DNA from: Clostridia bacterium
Lineage (GTDB): Bacteria; Bacillota; Clostridia; Saccharofermentanales; UBA5734
NCBI GenBank assembly: GCA_009929975.1
Contig: RZZF01000096.1
Location: 1 to 7,082 of the forward strand
Direction: 5' to 3'
Length of the DNA: 7,082 bases
Shown here: in pieces, positions 6,768 through 7,082 of the stretch
How the letters are laid out: each line of letters opens with the position of its first letter
How positions within the stretch are numbered: the stretch's first letter is position 1
Notes under the pieces: generated by a model
Database searches by the model: none
The model's input: the letters and a program-made list of their open reading frames with translations, nothing else
Told to the model about the DNA's origin: nothing
Made by a program: the position numbers and the translations under genes

Positions 6768-7082
6768 ATGACAACACCTGAACTTGAACTTCTGGCACCG
6801 GCCGGCTCTCTGGAAAAACTGGAGACAGCGATCCGGTACGGCGCGGACGCCGTTTATGTCGGCGCAGGCGATTTCAGTCTGCGTTCCGCGTCAGCCAGCC
6901 TGACGGCTGAGCGGCTGCGTGAAGCGGTTGACTATGCCCATCAGCATCAGGTCAGAGTTTATGTCGCGGTGAATATTCTCGCCCGGTAGCGGGATTTCCC
7001 GGCAATGGAAGACCAGTTGAGACTGATTGGTGATACGGGGCCTGACGCGTTTATCGTCACTGACCCGGCCATTCTGACGATG
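6768..7082 (+). pseudogene. Peptidase U32 family gene (TrhP/YrrN-like), 5' end, interrupted by in-frame TAG; runs off the window
   Basis: Residues 1-73 are a clear U32 N-terminus: LELLAPAGSLEKLETAIRYG, then GADAVYVGAGDFSLRSAS and VRVYVAVNILAR. U32 proteins next to mltG in Bacillus (YrrN/YrrO, now TrhP1/TrhP2) take part in 5-hydroxylation of the wobble uridine of tRNAs; some other members are called collagenase-like proteases. Codon 74 is TAG (6987-6989). The same frame then continues with RDFPAMEDQLRLIGDTGPDA and FIVTDPAILTM, which aligns with the family's GxDAxIVSDPG region, and stays open to base 7082. So there is no frameshift, only a nonsense codon. TGAGG (6756-6760), overlapping the mltG stop, is the ribosome binding site, 7 bases before ATG. 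An in-frame ATG at 7005 could allow re-initiation, but the product would lack the first 79 residues. A pseudogene or sequence error is likeliest; suppression of TAG is possible. The remainder, normally several hundred residues, lies outside the window. Confidence 0.7.

Noticed and set aside
1..7082. High frequency of GATC, about 70 by hand count against about 28 expected by chance
   Set aside because: Most fall in coding sequence where the favoured ATC isoleucine codon, or GATC across codon boundaries, explains them. Not evidence of a Dam-like system without further data.

Overview
The window is a densely packed, one-directional stretch of housekeeping genes from a bacterium. Moderate-to-high G+C content, strong purine-rich ribosome binding sites, the yceD-rpmF pair, a DUF512 (PDZ plus radical SAM) gene joined to der, and an mltG-U32 pair all point to a Firmicute, most likely of the class Clostridia. 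I cannot place it at a finer rank. No mobile element, CRISPR array, tRNA or rRNA is visible. No stretch longer than about 100 bases lacks a gene.

Layout: yceD (DUF177, 34-576) and rpmF (zinc-ribbon ribosomal protein L32, 614-799) form the first unit. It ends in a nested inverted repeat (798-836) followed directly by an intrinsic terminator (837-872). Next come a DUF512 radical-SAM protein (896-2338), whose end overlaps the start of the ribosome-assembly GTPase gene der (2331-3656) by 8 bases, then the translational GTPase typA/bipA (3707-5557), the peptidoglycan lytic transglycosylase mltG (5592-6758), and the 5' end of a peptidase-U32 family gene resembling trhP/yrrN (6768 to the window edge). 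Gaps between these genes are 50, 34 and 9 bases, so they read as an operon.

The theme is ribosome maturation and translation: L32, Der, TypA and probably a tRNA wobble-uridine hydroxylase. It is joined to cell-wall elongation (MltG) and one conserved protein of unknown function (DUF512).

Most of this is ordinary core genome, and I do not see an undescribed system. The strongest anomaly is an in-frame TAG at codon 74 of the U32 gene (6987-6989), after which the same frame stays open and family-like to the end of the window. Secondary points are a near-consensus sigma-A promoter inside typA (5111-5139), two mutually exclusive hairpins across the typA stop and mltG start, the nested repeat ahead of the terminator, and a Glu-to-Gln change beside the catalytic Glu of MltG.
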